Positions 33,408 through 41,237 of a stretch of 64,000 nucleotides of DNA are shown one piece after another. The stretch spans positions 27,790-91,789 of the forward strand of contig CAYUZT010000007.1 of assembly GCA_964449445.1 (NCBI GenBank), given 5' to 3'. Under the pieces are notes generated by a model. It was not told where the DNA came from. It did not search any database and saw only the letters and a list, made by a program, of their open reading frames with translations. This stretch comes from JABFSS01 sp964449445. Lineage in GTDB: Bacteria; Patescibacteriota; Gracilibacteria; Peribacterales; Peribacteraceae. Both the position numbers and the translations under genes were made by a program. How positions within the stretch are numbered: position 1 is the first letter of the stretch; each line of letters starts with the position of its first letter.

Positions 33408-33483
33408 GCCACGGTAGCTCAGCTGGTAGAGCACAGGACTCATAAGCCTGGGGTCGCCGGTTCAAGCCCGGCCCGTGGCACCA
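33408..33483 (+). tRNA. tRNA-Met (CAT), probably elongator
   Basis: Acceptor GCCACGG/CCGTGGC, D arm GCTCAGCTGGTAGAGC, loop CTCATAA (anticodon CAT), T arm GCCGGTTCAAGCCCGGC, and encoded ACCA. It lacks the C1-A72 mismatch of initiators. Ile2 with lysidine is an alternative, but the CTCATAA..GGGGTC context favours elongator Met. TATACT at 33394-33399 is a likely -10 box. Confidence 0.92.
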
Positions 33484-33508
33484 TTCAAGTTGCGTCTGCA
33501 GTAACTGC

Positions 33509-34396
33509 TCATCGTTGCCGCGGATCAAACGTCTTCGGATCCGCTCCTGCGAGGATTTTTCCGTCGAAGTAGACGTGATTCGCATCGAGCGCGTAATTCA
33601 TATACATGGTTCCATCACGGACAACAGCCGTGAATGTGGACGGATCGGCCTCCGGGATCGGCTCAAATGTGCACTTGCTGGGCGTGATCGTCATCCAGTA
33701 CGCGCTGTGTTTATCCTTGGCGTAAAACGTACTTAAGGCGGTGAACGTTGGCGCATCGAAGCGGGTGTAGGTATCGCCAGAACAGAAGACGCGCTTACTG
33801 TCCTTGGAGATCCCCATGTCCAATTGCTCAAATGACTCTGGCTTCGCGATTCTGGATACCTGACCCCAGCAGTATGTGTTCCTCGCATCTTTCGCGCAGA
33901 AATTCCCGGTGAGTTCAAACGTTTTCGCATCCGCTCCGGCAAGCAGCGTGCCGTCGTGGTAGACGGTGCGTCCGTCTGTGGCGTACAGATCGCCCAGGAC
34001 ATGAAAGTCGGCATGGGTGACGCGGAGTCTGCGTGTACCGTGAAAGATGGAACGGTAGTCTCGCGCATAGGTGCCATCCATTACTTCGAACGTCTTCGGA
34101 TCTGCGCGGGGGATTTTTTTGTAGTAGTAATAGACGAATCGGTTGTCCTGGACGTACGCGCCTGCGGCTCCCTGACCTGCGACAAACCGGAAGGAATTTT
34201 TGCGGGCTCCGGGAAGCTTTACGTAGTGCGGACCCAGCTTTCCGTCGCCCATTTTGTAGAACATCCCCGTTCCATCCGTAAAGTAGACCTGATTTGCATC
34301 TCCGTTGATCGGCAACTTCGTCATGGTTGCTGCCATCGCGAGCGATGGGAGCAGGCTGACGAGTACTCCAGTGAGGAAAATTTTTCGGAGGGTCAT
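33509..34396 (-). CDS. DKNYY-family exported protein
   Basis: 295 residues with a signal peptide (LTGVLVSLLPSLAMAA) and repeated units of the DKNYY type: YVQDNRFVYYYYKKIPRADP, YATDGRTVYHDGTLLAGADA, YAKDKHSAYW and ALDANHVYFDGKILAGADP, each ending in KTFE/STFT. These repeats probably form short beta hairpins in an extracellular solenoid; function unknown. TATACT lies exactly six bases before the ATG, fixing the start and predicting a leaderless mRNA. Confidence 0.85.
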   Translation of the reverse strand: MTLRKIFLTGVLVSLLPSLAMAATMTKLPINGDANQVYFTDGTGMFYKMGDGKLGPHYVKLPGARKNSFRFVAGQGAAGAYVQDNRFVYYYYKKIPRADPKTFEVMDGTYARDYRSIFHGTRRLRVTHADFHVLGDLYATDGRTVYHDGTLLAGADAKTFELTGNFCAKDARNTYCWGQVSRIAKPESFEQLDMGISKDSKRVFCSGDTYTRFDAPTFTALSTFYAKDKHSAYWMTITPSKCTFEPIPEADPSTFTAVVRDGTMYMNYALDANHVYFDGKILAGADPKTFDPRQR

Positions 34397-34702
34397 AGAT
34401 GCAGTATAGAAGACGTGTGAACGCCACTTTCATGACTGAAGGGGGTTTTTGTACTCATTGACACAAAGCAATAAAAAGTATGAAATTGTCCTAGATCTGC
34501 TCATAGTAGATCGATGTTTTTTGGCATCACTGTGGATTCATTATTCTTACAGAGAGGAGGTTTAATTACGCAGTGTGGTGCCAACACGTTGTCCTAAGTT
34601 TTAAGACGCCGGTGTTCGGCGTCTTTGTTCAGAGTGATGATGCGAAGCACATAAAAGAAGCTCTCGTGACATCACTGCATTTCTTCGAAGAAGGAGTCTC
34701 CC
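34397..34702 (+). other. Intergenic leader region of the isomerase gene
   Basis: No gene seen. It contains GAGAGGAGG near 34553-34561, a hairpin at 34603-34627 and, just before the next start, AAGGAGTCTCCC (Shine-Dalgarno AAGGAG). The long leader with a hairpin and strong ribosome-binding site is unlike the leaderless style of neighbouring genes. Confidence 0.5.
34603..34627 (+). terminator. Hairpin with T-tract (terminator or attenuator)
   Basis: AAGACGCC, seven-base loop, GGCGTCTTT. It lies about 80 bases upstream of the isomerase GTG, so it may be an attenuator of that gene or terminate an unannotated transcript. Confidence 0.6.
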
Positions 34703-35608
34703 GTGAAGTGGTATTTCGGCTGGTACCTGACCAATTGGTGCCTTGAGTTCTTCGGCGGCGAATTTGGCGTCGGGGGTCAATGCGGAGCGGCAACCGCATT
34801 GGGCACTGGCCTTGACCTTACGCCCTATGGAAAGTGGGGCAAGATCGCGGCAAGCAAGGTCAAACAAGGCTGTGTCCTCCCCGACATGGGGGTGGGGCCA
34901 GCCCCGGCGTACGAGCCCATGCCGCCGTTCGTTCCCGGGTTCAACAACCTCGAGCAACAAGAGCGCGTGTACGCCGCGCTCGTTAAAGCGCTTGAGCGCG
35001 CTGCTGCTGCCGGCATCAAGCACGTAATCGTTTTCACCGGTATGGATACCGGTGAAGAGCGCGGTGTGCAATTCCAGCGCATCGTGGATTGTTTCACCAA
35101 GCCCCGCGGCAGCGCGCAAAAATCGTTGATCGAGATGGCCGAAGAATTGGGGATCGTCTTCCTGATTGAGATGCTGAACATCCTCGGTAACCCTGAGACG
35201 TGGGAAGGCCACAAGGGTTACTTGGGCAGTTCGACCAAGGAGTTGGTGGAAAAGGTCGTCAGGCCGATCGGCAGCAAGTGCTTCCTGCTTGCTTTCGATA
35301 TCTACCACATCGTCATGATGGGTGAAGACCTCTTTGCCCTGATCGACGAATACCACAATCTCATCGGCTACGTGCACGTTGCCCAAGTCGTTCTGAAGGC
35401 TGGGGGCGGGTACGAAACCACGAACCGCGGGGAATTGACCCTTGCGGGCGAGATCGACATTGCTGCCGTCGGCGAGAAGCTTGCCAGGCATTTGCCCATC
35501 GGCACACCAGTGTTGATCGAGTACATTCCCCACTCGAACAACCCGGCTCAGGTCCAAGCGGACCTGCTCGCATCAATGCAGTTGTTCGAGTCGAAGATTG
35601 CTGCGTAG
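34703..35608 (+). CDS. TIM-barrel sugar isomerase/epimerase-like protein
   Basis: 301 residues. Xylose-isomerase-like/AP-endonuclease-2 barrel similar in pattern to hydroxypyruvate isomerases: HVIVFTGMDTGEER, a Glu in VFLIEMLNI, LLAFDIYHIVMMGED (metal-ligand Asp-x-x-His), GYVHVAQV and VLIEYIPHS near the end. Substrate unknown. The GTG start has a well-spaced AAGGAG, and the gene is bracketed by two hairpins. Its codon usage is also different, with more TTG and GCC. This suggests more recent acquisition than its neighbours, though that is inference. Confidence 0.8.
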   Translation: MKWYFGWYLTNWCLEFFGGEFGVGGQCGAATALGTGLDLTPYGKWGKIAASKVKQGCVLPDMGVGPAPAYEPMPPFVPGFNNLEQQERVYAALVKALERAAAAGIKHVIVFTGMDTGEERGVQFQRIVDCFTKPRGSAQKSLIEMAEELGIVFLIEMLNILGNPETWEGHKGYLGSSTKELVEKVVRPIGSKCFLLAFDIYHIVMMGEDLFALIDEYHNLIGYVHVAQVVLKAGGGYETTNRGELTLAGEIDIAAVGEKLARHLPIGTPVLIEYIPHSNNPAQVQADLLASMQLFESKIAA

Positions 35609-35649
35609 TTCAACCTCAAACTGAATCCACAGAAAGGAGCTAAAAAACA

Positions 35650-35678
35650 AAGACCCTGGCATGCGTGCCAGGGTTTTT
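35650..35678 (+). terminator. Rho-independent terminator after isomerase
   Basis: CCCTGGCA / TGCCAGGG eight-base perfect stem with a four-base loop, followed by TTTTT. Confidence 0.9.
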
Positions 35679-35748
35679 GAAAATGAGCATTCTTTAGAAA
35701 GATTCCGATGGCAGTCGTGTCATGACTAGTGTCCTTCCCATTTTTTCT

Positions 35749-35931
35749 ATGGCACGAAAATACTCCAAGAAAGCGCAGCAGAAAGTGCACAAAGTGATGC
35801 GCGAGTTTAAGCATCACACGCTCAAAAGCGGTCGGTCACATAAGACCGTGCGCAGTCGCAAGCAGGCGATTGCCATTGGGCTGAGTGAGGCGCGGAAAGC
35901 AGGAGCCAAGGTACCTCTTCCTAAGAAATAA
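35749..35931 (+). CDS. DUF6496-like small basic protein
   Basis: 60 residues, very basic. It follows the pattern of the family: MREFKHHTLKSGRSHKTVRS, then RKQAIAIGLSEARKAGAKVP. Members occur widely in bacteria as small stand-alone proteins, possibly nucleic-acid-binding; no mechanism is established. The ATG at 35749 is chosen because it starts the conserved MARKYS segment. Confidence 0.85.
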   Translation: MARKYSKKAQQKVHKVMREFKHHTLKSGRSHKTVRSRKQAIAIGLSEARKAGAKVPLPKK

Positions 35932-35975
35932 GAGGCAAGGGAGGCAAAAGAGTCAAAGGAGGCAAAGGAGTGCGA
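35931..35975. repeat. GGAGGCAAAG microrepeat array
   Basis: GAGGCAAGGGAGGCAAAAG units run from the DUF6496 stop into the 3' end of the convergent DoxX-like gene. Same family as 19620-19742. Confidence 0.6.
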
Positions 35976-36303
35976 GGCTACTGAAGAGCAGACCGAGATC
36001 CCGCACACCAATATCATTCCAGCCCACTTGCCAGAGAATTCCCACAAGATGGAGCGCCATCAGCAACGCTGCGGTCTGACGGACGCGGCGAACGGGAACA
36101 AGGAGCAGCAGTGCAAGCAGAAGCTCGATCGTTCCGATCACAATGATCCACACATCTTTCGAGACTCCCGCAAAGCCATCCATCCATGCCGGCAGGAAGC
36201 CGACCCACAGGAAGGCGTTTCGAAATTTATCGATGCCGAACCAGCCGAAGACAATCACCAGTCCCGCCGTGAGAAATAGCGTCGTAAGACCTTTGCGATC
36301 CAT
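35953..36303 (-). CDS. DoxX-like membrane protein
   Basis: 116 residues with four hydrophobic helices: LTTLFLTAGLVIVFGWFGID, a loop with KFRNAFLWVGFLP, VWIIVIGTIELLLALLLLVP and a C-terminal pair. The layout WFGIDKF..P.W.... resembles the DoxX/DoxD-like superfamily, whose members link to membrane redox or thiol metabolism; the exact role is unknown. TAAACT lies eight bases before the ATG. It is divergent from the CuA-type lipoprotein gene. Confidence 0.7.
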   Translation of the reverse strand: MDRKGLTTLFLTAGLVIVFGWFGIDKFRNAFLWVGFLPAWMDGFAGVSKDVWIIVIGTIELLLALLLLVPVRRVRQTAALLMALHLVGILWQVGWNDIGVRDLGLLFSSLALLCLL

Positions 36304-36352
36304 GCGTCCTCAGTTTACCATGTATTCCCGTTTTCTTTTCCCCCCTCCTTCC

Positions 36353-36868
36353 ATGACGATCCGCACATCATCTTTCCTGAGTCTTCTGAGCATGTCACTT
36401 CTCCTGGCTGCCTGTTCTCCTGCAACCCCTCCCGCGGATTCCGGCTCACAGCAGAGTTCTCAAGCTGCTATGATGGATGACCAAGATAATGACGATGCAA
36501 TGGAGGCGTCGGACAATGCTGATGCAACAGAGAAATCGGATGACGAGGCCGCTGTGGATGTCCAAGTGAATGTGGATGCAGCGATGCAGGCATCTGCACG
36601 TGTCATCGAAATCGATGCAGCCAATTTCGCGTTTAGTCCGATGCAGGTTTCGGTGAAGAAGGGCGAAAAGGTTACCCTGAGACTACGGAGCAATGATGGC
36701 AACCACGGCATGGCGATTCCTGGGCTTGGCATCAATACTGTGATATCCGAAGGAAAGACGGTCGATATCGAGCTTCCGACCGATGCAGCTGGCAACTTTG
36801 CATTCCGTTGTTCGGTGCCCTGCGGGCCGGGTCATAAGGAGATGACGGGGACGATCACAATCGAATAG
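36353..36868 (+). CDS. CuA-type cupredoxin lipoprotein
   Basis: About 171 residues. Lipobox LLLAAC, then an acidic linker rich in D, E and A, then a cupredoxin domain (RVIEIDAANFAFSPMQVSVK to the end). It has an upstream His (NDGNHGMAIPGLGI) and the motif CSVPCGPGHKEM, that is C-x3-C-x3-H-x2-M, the full set of CuA ligands of cytochrome oxidase subunit II and N2O reductase. No oxidase subunit I is visible nearby, so it may be a copper carrier or electron-transfer protein on the outer face of the membrane. Start could be 36320 instead. Confidence 0.83.
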   Translation: MTIRTSSFLSLLSMSLLLAACSPATPPADSGSQQSSQAAMMDDQDNDDAMEASDNADATEKSDDEAAVDVQVNVDAAMQASARVIEIDAANFAFSPMQVSVKKGEKVTLRLRSNDGNHGMAIPGLGINTVISEGKTVDIELPTDAAGNFAFRCSVPCGPGHKEMTGTITIE

Positions 36869-36869
36869 G

Positions 36870-36945
36870 GAACAGACCCTCCGTCGCCAAGGCTATGGTG
36901 GGCAGGGGAAACTGAGGTGACAGAGGAAACAGAGGATCGTAGACT
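36870..36945. repeat. CGTCGCCAAGGCTATGGTGGG / ACAGAGGAAAC microrepeats
   Basis: A CCGTCGCCAAGGCTATGGTG palindrome (also inside the glycosyltransferase gene near 4357-4380) is followed by CAGAGGAAACAGAGGA units. TAGACT at 36940-36945 is the -10 box of the next gene, six bases before its GTG. Confidence 0.55.
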
Positions 36946-36951
36946 GTCTTC

Positions 36952-37572
36952 GTGAACAAATTCGTACCGCCTTTGGTCAGCATTATCGCGGGCATCGCGC
37001 TCGCGGTCGGAATCATTCTCGTCTTTCCGCCCGCAAATCCCGATCCCAACCACACGCATGCCGATTTTGCAATATGGGTGAACGGCAGCTATCTCGATTT
37101 TTCGGGGGATGAGTATATGTCCGGTAGCTCCACGGATGGATCCACTCATCCAACGGAAGGATTGCGAAAATATTTGCACCTGCATGATGGCAACGGTTCT
37201 GTGATTCACCGGCACAAATCGGGACTGACGCTCAATGAATTTCTTGCATCCAATCTTCAACTCAATCTCGCGTACTCCGGCAGCAGCAGTTGTTTCTATA
37301 CTCCGGCAGACGGCTGCACAAGTAGTCCTCTCCACATGTTTGTGAATGGGAAGGAATTCCTCGATTCCCAGTATCCCGGAAGGATCGGTGAATTCGTCTT
37401 TCAGGATGGCGACCATATCCTCATAACGGATTCCCAGGATGCCTCTGTCATCGCGGAGCAATTACAGAAAATGACCGACGATGCCTGCCAGTACAGTAGA
37501 ACGTGCCCCTGGCGTGGAGCGCCGCCTATGGAAAATTGCATCGCCGATCCGACGGTGCCATGCATGTTATAG
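36952..37572 (+). CDS. Membrane-anchored His-rich protein, function unknown
   Basis: 206 residues from GTG. An N-terminal transmembrane/signal helix (LVSIIAGIALAVGIILVF) is followed by an exported domain with HTHADFAIWVNGSYLDF, HLHDGNGSVIHRHKSG and LHMFVNGKEF. Several His clusters could bind metal, and there are two Cys pairs (SCFYTPADGC and CPWRGAPPMENC). TAGACT lies exactly six bases before the GTG. Placement between a CuA lipoprotein and a cupredoxin-bearing TauE-like protein suggests copper handling; this is inference from context. Confidence 0.75.
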   Translation: MNKFVPPLVSIIAGIALAVGIILVFPPANPDPNHTHADFAIWVNGSYLDFSGDEYMSGSSTDGSTHPTEGLRKYLHLHDGNGSVIHRHKSGLTLNEFLASNLQLNLAYSGSSSCFYTPADGCTSSPLHMFVNGKEFLDSQYPGRIGEFVFQDGDHILITDSQDASVIAEQLQKMTDDACQYSRTCPWRGAPPMENCIADPTVPCML

Positions 37573-37573
37573 G

Positions 37574-38770
37574 TTACATGACGTGCACGTTCGCTTTGAA
37601 CATGCCCATGGAGCAGGTGAGCAGAAAACTGCTCCCGCTTTCAAGATTCGCGATGGGGCCTAGCCAGTTGCCGCCCTGCCTGATGGGTGTCTGTAGATTG
37701 TGCGTCGTATCCACAAGCATCGAGGCGCATCCCGAGACTCCGTTCGGGGCAAGCGCATAGATCCACGTCTCTTTTCCGGAAGCGATTGTGAAATTTGCAG
37801 GTTGGTACCCGCGGTCGGTCACATACATACTCATCACCTGTCGTCCCTGGTCGTCGATCGTCACAAACGGGTCATTCGATCTCTCTTCCAGAGCCATACC
37901 GGGAATAAATCGCGCGGCAAGCGCATCGGGATCGATTCCCGAAAGTATCAGTCCTGCACGGAGATTTAAGAATCCAAGCAGCAAAACGAGAGCGCCCGAA
38001 AAGCGAAAGAACAGCCGTGCAGGCGCGCCTTCCACAAAGGAACTGACGATGCTGATACCGAGGAGTGCCGGCAGTGTTCCCAGTGCGAACATCAGCATGA
38101 TCAGGCCTCCCGCCAGAAAACTGCCCGATCCGAGTGCCAGCAACTGCATCGATTGCGTGAATCCGCAGGGCAGGAAAAACGTGAACGCACCAAGCGCGAG
38201 AGGCGCCGTGGGATTATTCGAGTGGGAGAATTCCTGAATCTTCTTCGTCATGCCTGCAGGCAGGGGAATGCGACAGAACTTCTTGGGGAGAATTCGCAAA
38301 ATATTGAGCCCGAGTATCAGCATGACGGCCGCAAGAAAGAGCGTCACGTACCCCGTGCTGCGTGGGGTTAAGCTGAGCGACTGGCCGAGCAGGCCGACGA
38401 GACCTCCCAGGACGAAGTATCCCGCCAGGCGTCCCAGATTGAATGTCAGGAGTGGGCGCAATTTTTGCCCGTGCGCAGCATCGGGATGACTTTCACACCA
38501 CTTGGCGGACACAGAGAGCAGCAGCCCGCCCACAACGGCAAGGCAGCTGCTGGTAGCAGCGATAACTCCCGTGAGGAATGCGGCACCCAAACCGACCGTT
38601 CCTTCGATGGACGAAGAAAGCGTGAAAATACCCAATTGCTTGAAAACGATATAGAGCGCTATCACGAAAACCAGCATCCCTCCCGCTTTCAACCACAATG
38701 AGACACGACTCTCCGTGCTGCACTCACAGCAGCAGGAACAGGTCGAGAAAGGGGGATTCGTCTCAGACAT
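37574..38770 (-). CDS. TauE/UreH-like membrane protein with C-terminal cupredoxin-like domain
   Basis: About 398 residues. Cys-rich cytoplasmic N terminus (CSCCCEC), then 8-9 membrane helices with repeated proline/cysteine features seen in the sulfite-exporter/urease-accessory-type and DsbD-like families (ATSSCLAVVGGLLLSVSAKW, FFLPCGFTQSMQLLALGSGS). The C-terminal ~110 residues (MYVTDRGYQPANFTIASGKE to SSFLLTCSMGMFKANVHVM) look like a cupredoxin with a C..M ligand loop. Probably a membrane metal or thiol-redox transporter. The stop lies one base from the preceding convergent gene. Start 38770 or 38779. Confidence 0.78.
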   Translation of the reverse strand: MSETNPPFSTCSCCCECSTESRVSLWLKAGGMLVFVIALYIVFKQLGIFTLSSSIEGTVGLGAAFLTGVIAATSSCLAVVGGLLLSVSAKWCESHPDAAHGQKLRPLLTFNLGRLAGYFVLGGLVGLLGQSLSLTPRSTGYVTLFLAAVMLILGLNILRILPKKFCRIPLPAGMTKKIQEFSHSNNPTAPLALGAFTFFLPCGFTQSMQLLALGSGSFLAGGLIMLMFALGTLPALLGISIVSSFVEGAPARLFFRFSGALVLLLGFLNLRAGLILSGIDPDALAARFIPGMALEERSNDPFVTIDDQGRQVMSMYVTDRGYQPANFTIASGKETWIYALAPNGVSGCASMLVDTTHNLQTPIRQGGNWLGPIANLESGSSFLLTCSMGMFKANVHVM

Positions 38771-38807
38771 CTCTGCCATATCATACCATATTTGCTAGAC
38801 TCCTGTC

Positions 38808-39341
38808 ATGGATTCTTCCAAGAAACCGCCGGCGGACGCTGCATCGTCACAAGCGCATGATGATCGCATTGCAGAGCTCGAAACGCAGATCAAAGAGCTC
38901 ACCGTGAAGCTCCAGCAGATGACGGACATTGCCGCGCGGGCGCAGGCGGATCTGCAGAACGCGAAAATCCGCATGCAGAAGGATAGCGACGATCTGCGGA
39001 AATTCGCTTCGGAGATGTTCCTGCAAAAACTTCTGCCCACGATCGATAACTTCCAGCGCGCGTTCCAGCATTTGCCCGATGACCTCAAGAATCATGAGTG
39101 GGTCAAAGGCATCACGGCCATCGAGCAGGATCTGATGCGGCACATGACGGAGATGGGACTCAAGAAAATGGAGTGCCTGGGAAGCCAAGTGGATACCGCA
39201 CGGCATGAAGTGATCACCATCGGTCCCGGTACAGAAGGGGAGATCATCGATGTGATCGAGAACGGCTACGAGCTGAACGGAAAAATTCTCCGACCGGCGA
39301 AGGTGAGAGTGGGGGATGGTTCTTCGCTACGCTCAGAATGA
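38808..39341 (+). CDS. grpE: Nucleotide exchange factor GrpE
   Basis: 177 residues. An N-terminal coiled coil (RIAELETQIKELTVKLQQMT), a four-helix middle (KFASEMFLQKLLPTIDNFQR), and the C-terminal beta domain (HEVITIGPGTEGEIIDVIEN, GYELNGKILRPAKVRVG). It drives ADP release from DnaK. TAGACT is exactly six bases before the ATG. The last residues (SSLRSE) and the stop come from an interspersed CTTCGCTACGCTCAGAATG repeat. dnaK and dnaJ are not in this window. Confidence 0.95.
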   Translation: MDSSKKPPADAASSQAHDDRIAELETQIKELTVKLQQMTDIAARAQADLQNAKIRMQKDSDDLRKFASEMFLQKLLPTIDNFQRAFQHLPDDLKNHEWVKGITAIEQDLMRHMTEMGLKKMECLGSQVDTARHEVITIGPGTEGEIIDVIENGYELNGKILRPAKVRVGDGSSLRSE

Positions 39342-39380
39342 CAGGAGTGCTCGGGCTCGGGACCGGGACCGGGTCAGAAA
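39316..39380. repeat. CTTCGCTACGCTCAGAATG + GGGACCGGG repeat cluster
   Basis: Two repeat families are fused: the CTTCGCTACGCTCAGAATGA type ends grpE, and GGGCTCGGGACCGGGACCGG follows between grpE and the convergent membrane protein. Confidence 0.6.
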
Positions 39381-39382
39381 TC

Positions 39383-39943
39383 TTAATGAGCGATCAGCAA
39401 AATAACGAGAATGCCGAGCGTATTCATGGCGAAGCAGAGCAGCCCGAACTTCCGCGTGTCGACATTCGTGATGCCGCTCACAAGCGTCACACCGATTTCG
39501 TCGCGGAGGGGAGAGGCGATCACGAGTCCCGCCATGGACCACAGAAGGTACAGGCGCACGCGCTCGGAGATGTTTTCGTGATGCAACAGTGTATGCAAGC
39601 GCTCAAACAGCGCAGTCGTGCGCAGGCGGTGGAGCTCATCGTGGAAGGTACTGAAGCGCATGAGCTCGAAAATGCAGAGGTCCATCAGGAATGCCGCAAA
39701 GCCGCCGATGGGCGCTGCGAGCAGCGGATGCACGTGGGGAGCGACCTCGATGAAGAATGCGATGCCGAACGGCGAGGTGAATCCAAAGCTGAAGAGGAGT
39801 CCCGCGAGGAACACCGAGATGTAGCCATGCCCGTTGAGCTTGTGCTCGATAATGTCGAAGTACCCGAAGTGCAGCAGCAAGTATGCTGCGATAAAGGAGC
39901 ATGCGAGCAGGAATAATCGGGGGTATTGGCGGAGGATGTGCAT
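39383..39943 (-). CDS. Integral membrane protein, function unknown
   Basis: About 186 residues with five hydrophobic helices, including LFLLACSFIAAYLLLHFGYF, YISVFLAGLLFSFGFTSPFG and FGLLCFAMNTLGILVILLIA. A His-rich cytosolic loop (STFHDELHRLRTTALFERLH, TLLHHENISE) lies between helices. No family recognised with confidence. Start at 39943 is supported by TATAAT nine bases upstream. The gene starts 11 bases after the murD stop on the same strand. Confidence 0.68.
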   Translation of the reverse strand: MHILRQYPRLFLLACSFIAAYLLLHFGYFDIIEHKLNGHGYISVFLAGLLFSFGFTSPFGIAFFIEVAPHVHPLLAAPIGGFAAFLMDLCIFELMRFSTFHDELHRLRTTALFERLHTLLHHENISERVRLYLLWSMAGLVIASPLRDEIGVTLVSGITNVDTRKFGLLCFAMNTLGILVILLIAH

Positions 39944-39953
39944 GTTGTAGTTA

Positions 39954-41237
39954 TTATAACACATTTTCCTTTATTTTGCACGCAAACGCAGTGCCTTTCT
40001 CCTCGAAATTCTTGAACATCCCGTAGCTGGGAGACGCGGTCGAAAGCAGGACGATTTTCCCCGGCATCGTATGCTTCTTGGCATAGTCGACTGCTTTCTC
40101 CATAGAGTCGGCATCGTGAAAGCAGACATCGGCGCGCGCATCACCGATGGCTTCCCGGATTCTGGGTCCACTCCCCGGAAAGAGAATCACCGTCTTGATG
40201 GAGGACTTCGTAATCCTTTTGGCGAGCTCTCCAAAATCATTCCCGCGATCCTGGCCGCCCAGGATGATGGTCGCGACGCGGTCACCGAGCGCATCGAGTG
40301 CTGCCATGGTCGATTCGGGTGTTGTGGAGATCGCATCATCCACCCATTCAATCTCGTGGTGGACACCGAGTGACTGCAAGCGATGCGGGAGTCCCTGGAA
40401 GTTCCGGATGACTTTGAGCATCACGTCGCTCGGGATCTTCAGATGCATCCCGATCTTGTATGCAGCAGCGATATTGCTCCGGTTGTGCTCGCCGATCAGC
40501 TTTGTCTGCTCAATCGGAATCGGACATTCATCCGGAGAGAAGGGGATTTGCGTTCCCGAGCTCTGCATTGCAATTTCCCGTGCCCCTCCCGAGGTTGCAG
40601 GATAGAAGATGACATCATTCTTGCCTTGGAATTTCGCAATGTGCTTTTTGGCTTCCAGATAACTCTTGAGCGAGCCGTGGTAATCCAAGTGTTCGGGAAA
40701 AAAACTCGTCACGACGGCGATTGCCGGACTCACGGTCAAATCCATCAGCTGATAACTGCTCATCTCCATTACGAAGATTTTCTTGGGAGACGTTTCGCCG
40801 AGATGAGAAATCGCCGGCTCACCAATGTTCCCGATCAAGGAGACATCCTTCTTTCCCGCTTTGAGGATTTCGTACATGAGTGTCGATGTGGTGCTCTTGC
40901 CCTTGGATCCGGTAACGCCGATCACGATTGCACCCGAGTCTTTGATGGAATCGAAGAAAATTTGCGTTGGTGAGGTCATCTTCTCTTCTACAGCCCTGAA
41001 TTCCAGTTGGGGTGGGATCCCCGGAGATTTGATGATGACATCGAAGCGCTGGAGGTCGCTCAAATAGTTCGGACCAGCTTGTAGCTTGTAGCCAGTGGCC
41101 GGTGGCACGGGATTTTTATCGGCGACAGTGACGTCAGATTTCACTGAATGTTTATCCAGTGCTTTCAGCATCGCCTGGCCTTCTTTGCCGAAGCCGAGGA
41201 TGCAGATCTTTTTGCCGCTGAGGTCCGTGATGTTCAT
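39954..41237 (-). CDS. murD: UDP-N-acetylmuramoylalanine-glutamate ligase
   Basis: 427 residues. N-terminal nucleotide-binding domain KICILGFGKEGQAMLKAL, SPGIPP, the P-loop VIGVTGSKGKSTTSTLMYEI, ELSSYQL-like EMSSYQLMDL, FFPEHLDYHGSLKSYLEAK, GEHNRSNIAAAYKIG, WVDDAISTTPESTMAAL, ILGGQDRG and STASPSYGMF. It adds glutamate to UDP-MurNAc-L-Ala. The start overlaps the murL stop by four bases. In Xanthomonas a MurD variant paired with MurL attaches L-Glu, which MurL then epimerises; the pairing here implies the same route. Confidence 0.95.
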   Translation of the reverse strand: MNITDLSGKKICILGFGKEGQAMLKALDKHSVKSDVTVADKNPVPPATGYKLQAGPNYLSDLQRFDVIIKSPGIPPQLEFRAVEEKMTSPTQIFFDSIKDSGAIVIGVTGSKGKSTTSTLMYEILKAGKKDVSLIGNIGEPAISHLGETSPKKIFVMEMSSYQLMDLTVSPAIAVVTSFFPEHLDYHGSLKSYLEAKKHIAKFQGKNDVIFYPATSGGAREIAMQSSGTQIPFSPDECPIPIEQTKLIGEHNRSNIAAAYKIGMHLKIPSDVMLKVIRNFQGLPHRLQSLGVHHEIEWVDDAISTTPESTMAALDALGDRVATIILGGQDRGNDFGELAKRITKSSIKTVILFPGSGPRIREAIGDARADVCFHDADSMEKAVDYAKKHTMPGKIVLLSTASPSYGMFKNFEEKGTAFACKIKENVL

